From positions 79,903-143,902 of the forward strand of contig NZ_JANFNG010000016.1 of NCBI RefSeq assembly GCF_024436035.1: a stretch of 64,000 nucleotides of DNA. Reading direction: 5' to 3'. The position numbers and the translations under genes were made by a program. The stretch's first letter is position 1, and each line of letters begins with the position of its first letter. The stretch comes from Streptomyces humicola. GTDB lineage: Bacteria > Actinomycetota > Actinomycetes > Streptomycetales > Streptomycetaceae. The notes under the pieces are model-generated. The model was not told the origin of the DNA, searched no databases, and worked only from the letters and a program-made list of their open reading frames with translations. Positions 62,993-64,000 of the stretch are shown here, in pieces.

Positions 62993-63931
62993 TCACGCCA
63001 CGCGGGACAACGATCCCTGCGTCGATCCCCGCGTCTCGGCGAGACCGAGATCGCGATGGATCTGGAGCGTCGCAGTGCTGCGGTTGAGGGTGATGTAGTG
63101 CAGACCGGGTGCGCCTTCGTCGAGGAGCCGCTGTGCCATCGTGGTGGCGTAGTCGACGCCGATGCGGTACGCGGCTGCGGGGTTGTCCTCGGCGCGCGCC
63201 AGGCGCTCGGCCAGCTCCGGCGGGAAGGCGGCATTGCTGAGCTCGGCGAAGCGGCGGATCTGCCGGACGTGGGTGGCGGGCATGATGGCCGGGATGATGG
63301 GGGTGTCGCACCCGGCGACCGACACGCTGTCGCACAGTCGCAGGTAGTCCTCGACGTAGAAGAACATCTGGGTGAGGGCGTAGTCCGCGCCGGCGCGGCA
63401 TTTCTCGACGAAATGGCGGATGTCGCTCTGCCAGTCGGGAGAGCGTGGATGACGTTCGGGGAATGCCGCCACACCCACGCTGAAATTCCCCGACTCGCGG
63501 ACAAGGCCGACGAGTTCACGCGCATAGGTGAAGCCGCCGGGGTGCGGTGTCCAGGGGCCTTGCGGGTCGCCCGGCGGATCGCCACGCAGGGCGAGGACGT
63601 CGTGGATTCCGGCGTCCGCGTACTGCCCGATGATGTGGCGGAGTTCGGCCACCGTATGTCCCACGGCGGTGAGATGGGCGACAGGACGCAGCGTCGTCTC
63701 GGCGGCGATCCGGTGCGTGGTGGCGATCGTGCGATCCCGTGACGATCCGCCGGCTCCGTAGGTCACGGAGATGAACGTCGGCCCCACGGCCTCGATTCGG
63801 CGGATGGATTCCCACAGGATCCGTTCGCCTTCTTCGGTCTTCGCCGGAAAGAACTCGAAGGAGAAGGACCTGGCCCCGGATGCGAGAACGTCGCGCAGGG
63901 TGTTCGAGCGGGCGCCTGTGCTCGTGCTCAT
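62993..63931 (-). CDS. metF: Methylenetetrahydrofolate reductase
   Basis: A 312-residue FAD enzyme that reduces 5,10-methylene-THF to 5-methyl-THF for methionine synthesis. [20 protein letters not shown] is the N-terminal signature; [28 protein letters not shown] and [17 protein letters not shown] are the barrel motifs that bind FAD and folate. The ATG at 63931 overlaps the preceding gene's stop by four bases. The preceding gene is a methionine synthase by its C-terminus. Length is normal. Confidence 0.95.
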   Translation of the reverse strand: MSTSTGARSNTLRDVLASGARSFSFEFFPAKTEEGERILWESIRRIEAVGPTFISVTYGAGGSSRDRTIATTHRIAAETTLRPVAHLTAVGHTVAELRHIIGQYADAGIHDVLALRGDPPGDPQGPWTPHPGGFTYARELVGLVRESGNFSVGVAAFPERHPRSPDWQSDIRHFVEKCRAGADYALTQMFFYVEDYLRLCDSVSVAGCDTPIIPAIMPATHVRQIRRFAELSNAAFPPELAERLARAEDNPAAAYRIGVDYATTMAQRLLDEGAPGLHYITLNRSTATLQIHRDLGLAETRGSTQGSLSRVA

Positions 63932-64000
63932 CCCCGGCCTCCGGTGTTGAAGTATGTGGCTTCGGGGTGGTGGATGACGATGGCGTCGGTGGATTGTTCG
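63928..64000 (-). CDS. metH: Methionine synthase, B12-dependent, C-terminal end (cut by window edge)
   Basis: Only the last 23 residues are in the window: [20 protein letters not shown] then GRG. These resemble the C-terminus of MetH ([17 protein letters not shown]), in the AdoMet activation domain. It overlaps metF by four bases (ATGA), as expected for a metH-metF unit. The identification rests on this short match and on context. Confidence 0.75.
   Translation of the reverse strand, partial: EQSTDAIVIHHPEATYFNTGGRG

Overview
The window is chromosomal DNA of a streptomycete, probably Streptomyces or a close relative. It is very GC-rich throughout. It carries adpA next to ornA, a PAS-GGDEF-EAL protein matching CdgA, two complete conservons (cvnABCD), single-domain prim-pol-like proteins, an actinobacterial acyl-CoA carboxylase epsilon subunit, and rare TTA leucine codons of the kind that place genes under bldA control. 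I see no prophage, insertion sequence, integrase or CRISPR array. All assignments come from reading the sequence and from memory of the families; no database search was run.

Layout. 1-7.3 kb is a leucine/branched-chain acyl-CoA catabolic locus: acyl-CoA dehydrogenase (cut by the window start), TetR repressor accR, then accD1-accA1-hmgL-acdH ending in a hairpin. 7.0-9.7 kb holds a small unknown gene, glmS and a universal stress protein. 9.7-12.8 kb is the developmental core: a long regulatory region, adpA with a TTA codon, and ornA. 12.9-25.5 kb mixes tRNA-His, a PPOX-family protein, a beta-lactamase-like hydrolase, chorismate mutase, a cation/H+ antiporter-like protein, a GH18 chitinase with the decayed remains of a second copy, a two-component system, a spermidine synthase-like protein, two regulators and a PEP mutase-family enzyme.

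25.6-30.9 kb is the most unusual part. Three translationally overlapping genes encode a RecB/Cas4-type nuclease with a likely iron-sulfur cluster, a protein I do not recognise, and a Upf1/Dna2-type superfamily 1 helicase. Together they look like Dna2 split over three chains. A small acidic protein and a TTA-containing prim-pol-like protein follow. 30.9-34.5 kb has a tRNA-Lys, a secreted M6 metalloprotease and cdgA.

34.5-41.1 kb is a catabolic cluster: flavin oxidoreductase, FCD-type GntR regulator, two maleate isomerase/Asp-Glu racemase family proteins, a D-2-hydroxyacid dehydrogenase and an amidase. 41.2-50.9 kb holds a terpene synthase facing a conservon whose P450 lacks the ExxR motif, then a second conservon in the opposite direction. 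51.0-60.0 kb is another uptake and catabolic cluster: Lrp regulator, methyltransferase, DUF3830 protein, gabD-like and gabT-like genes, an EhuBCDA-type ABC importer and an IclR regulator. The motif TTGTCGACAA recurs in the promoter regions of both catabolic clusters and may tie them to one GntR regulator.

60.0-64.0 kb has two further identical tRNA-Lys genes on either side of a cold-shock gene, then a leftward metH-metF-accB-accE group in which MetF overlaps MetH and the carboxylase carries the isoleucine that marks broad acyl-CoA specificity.
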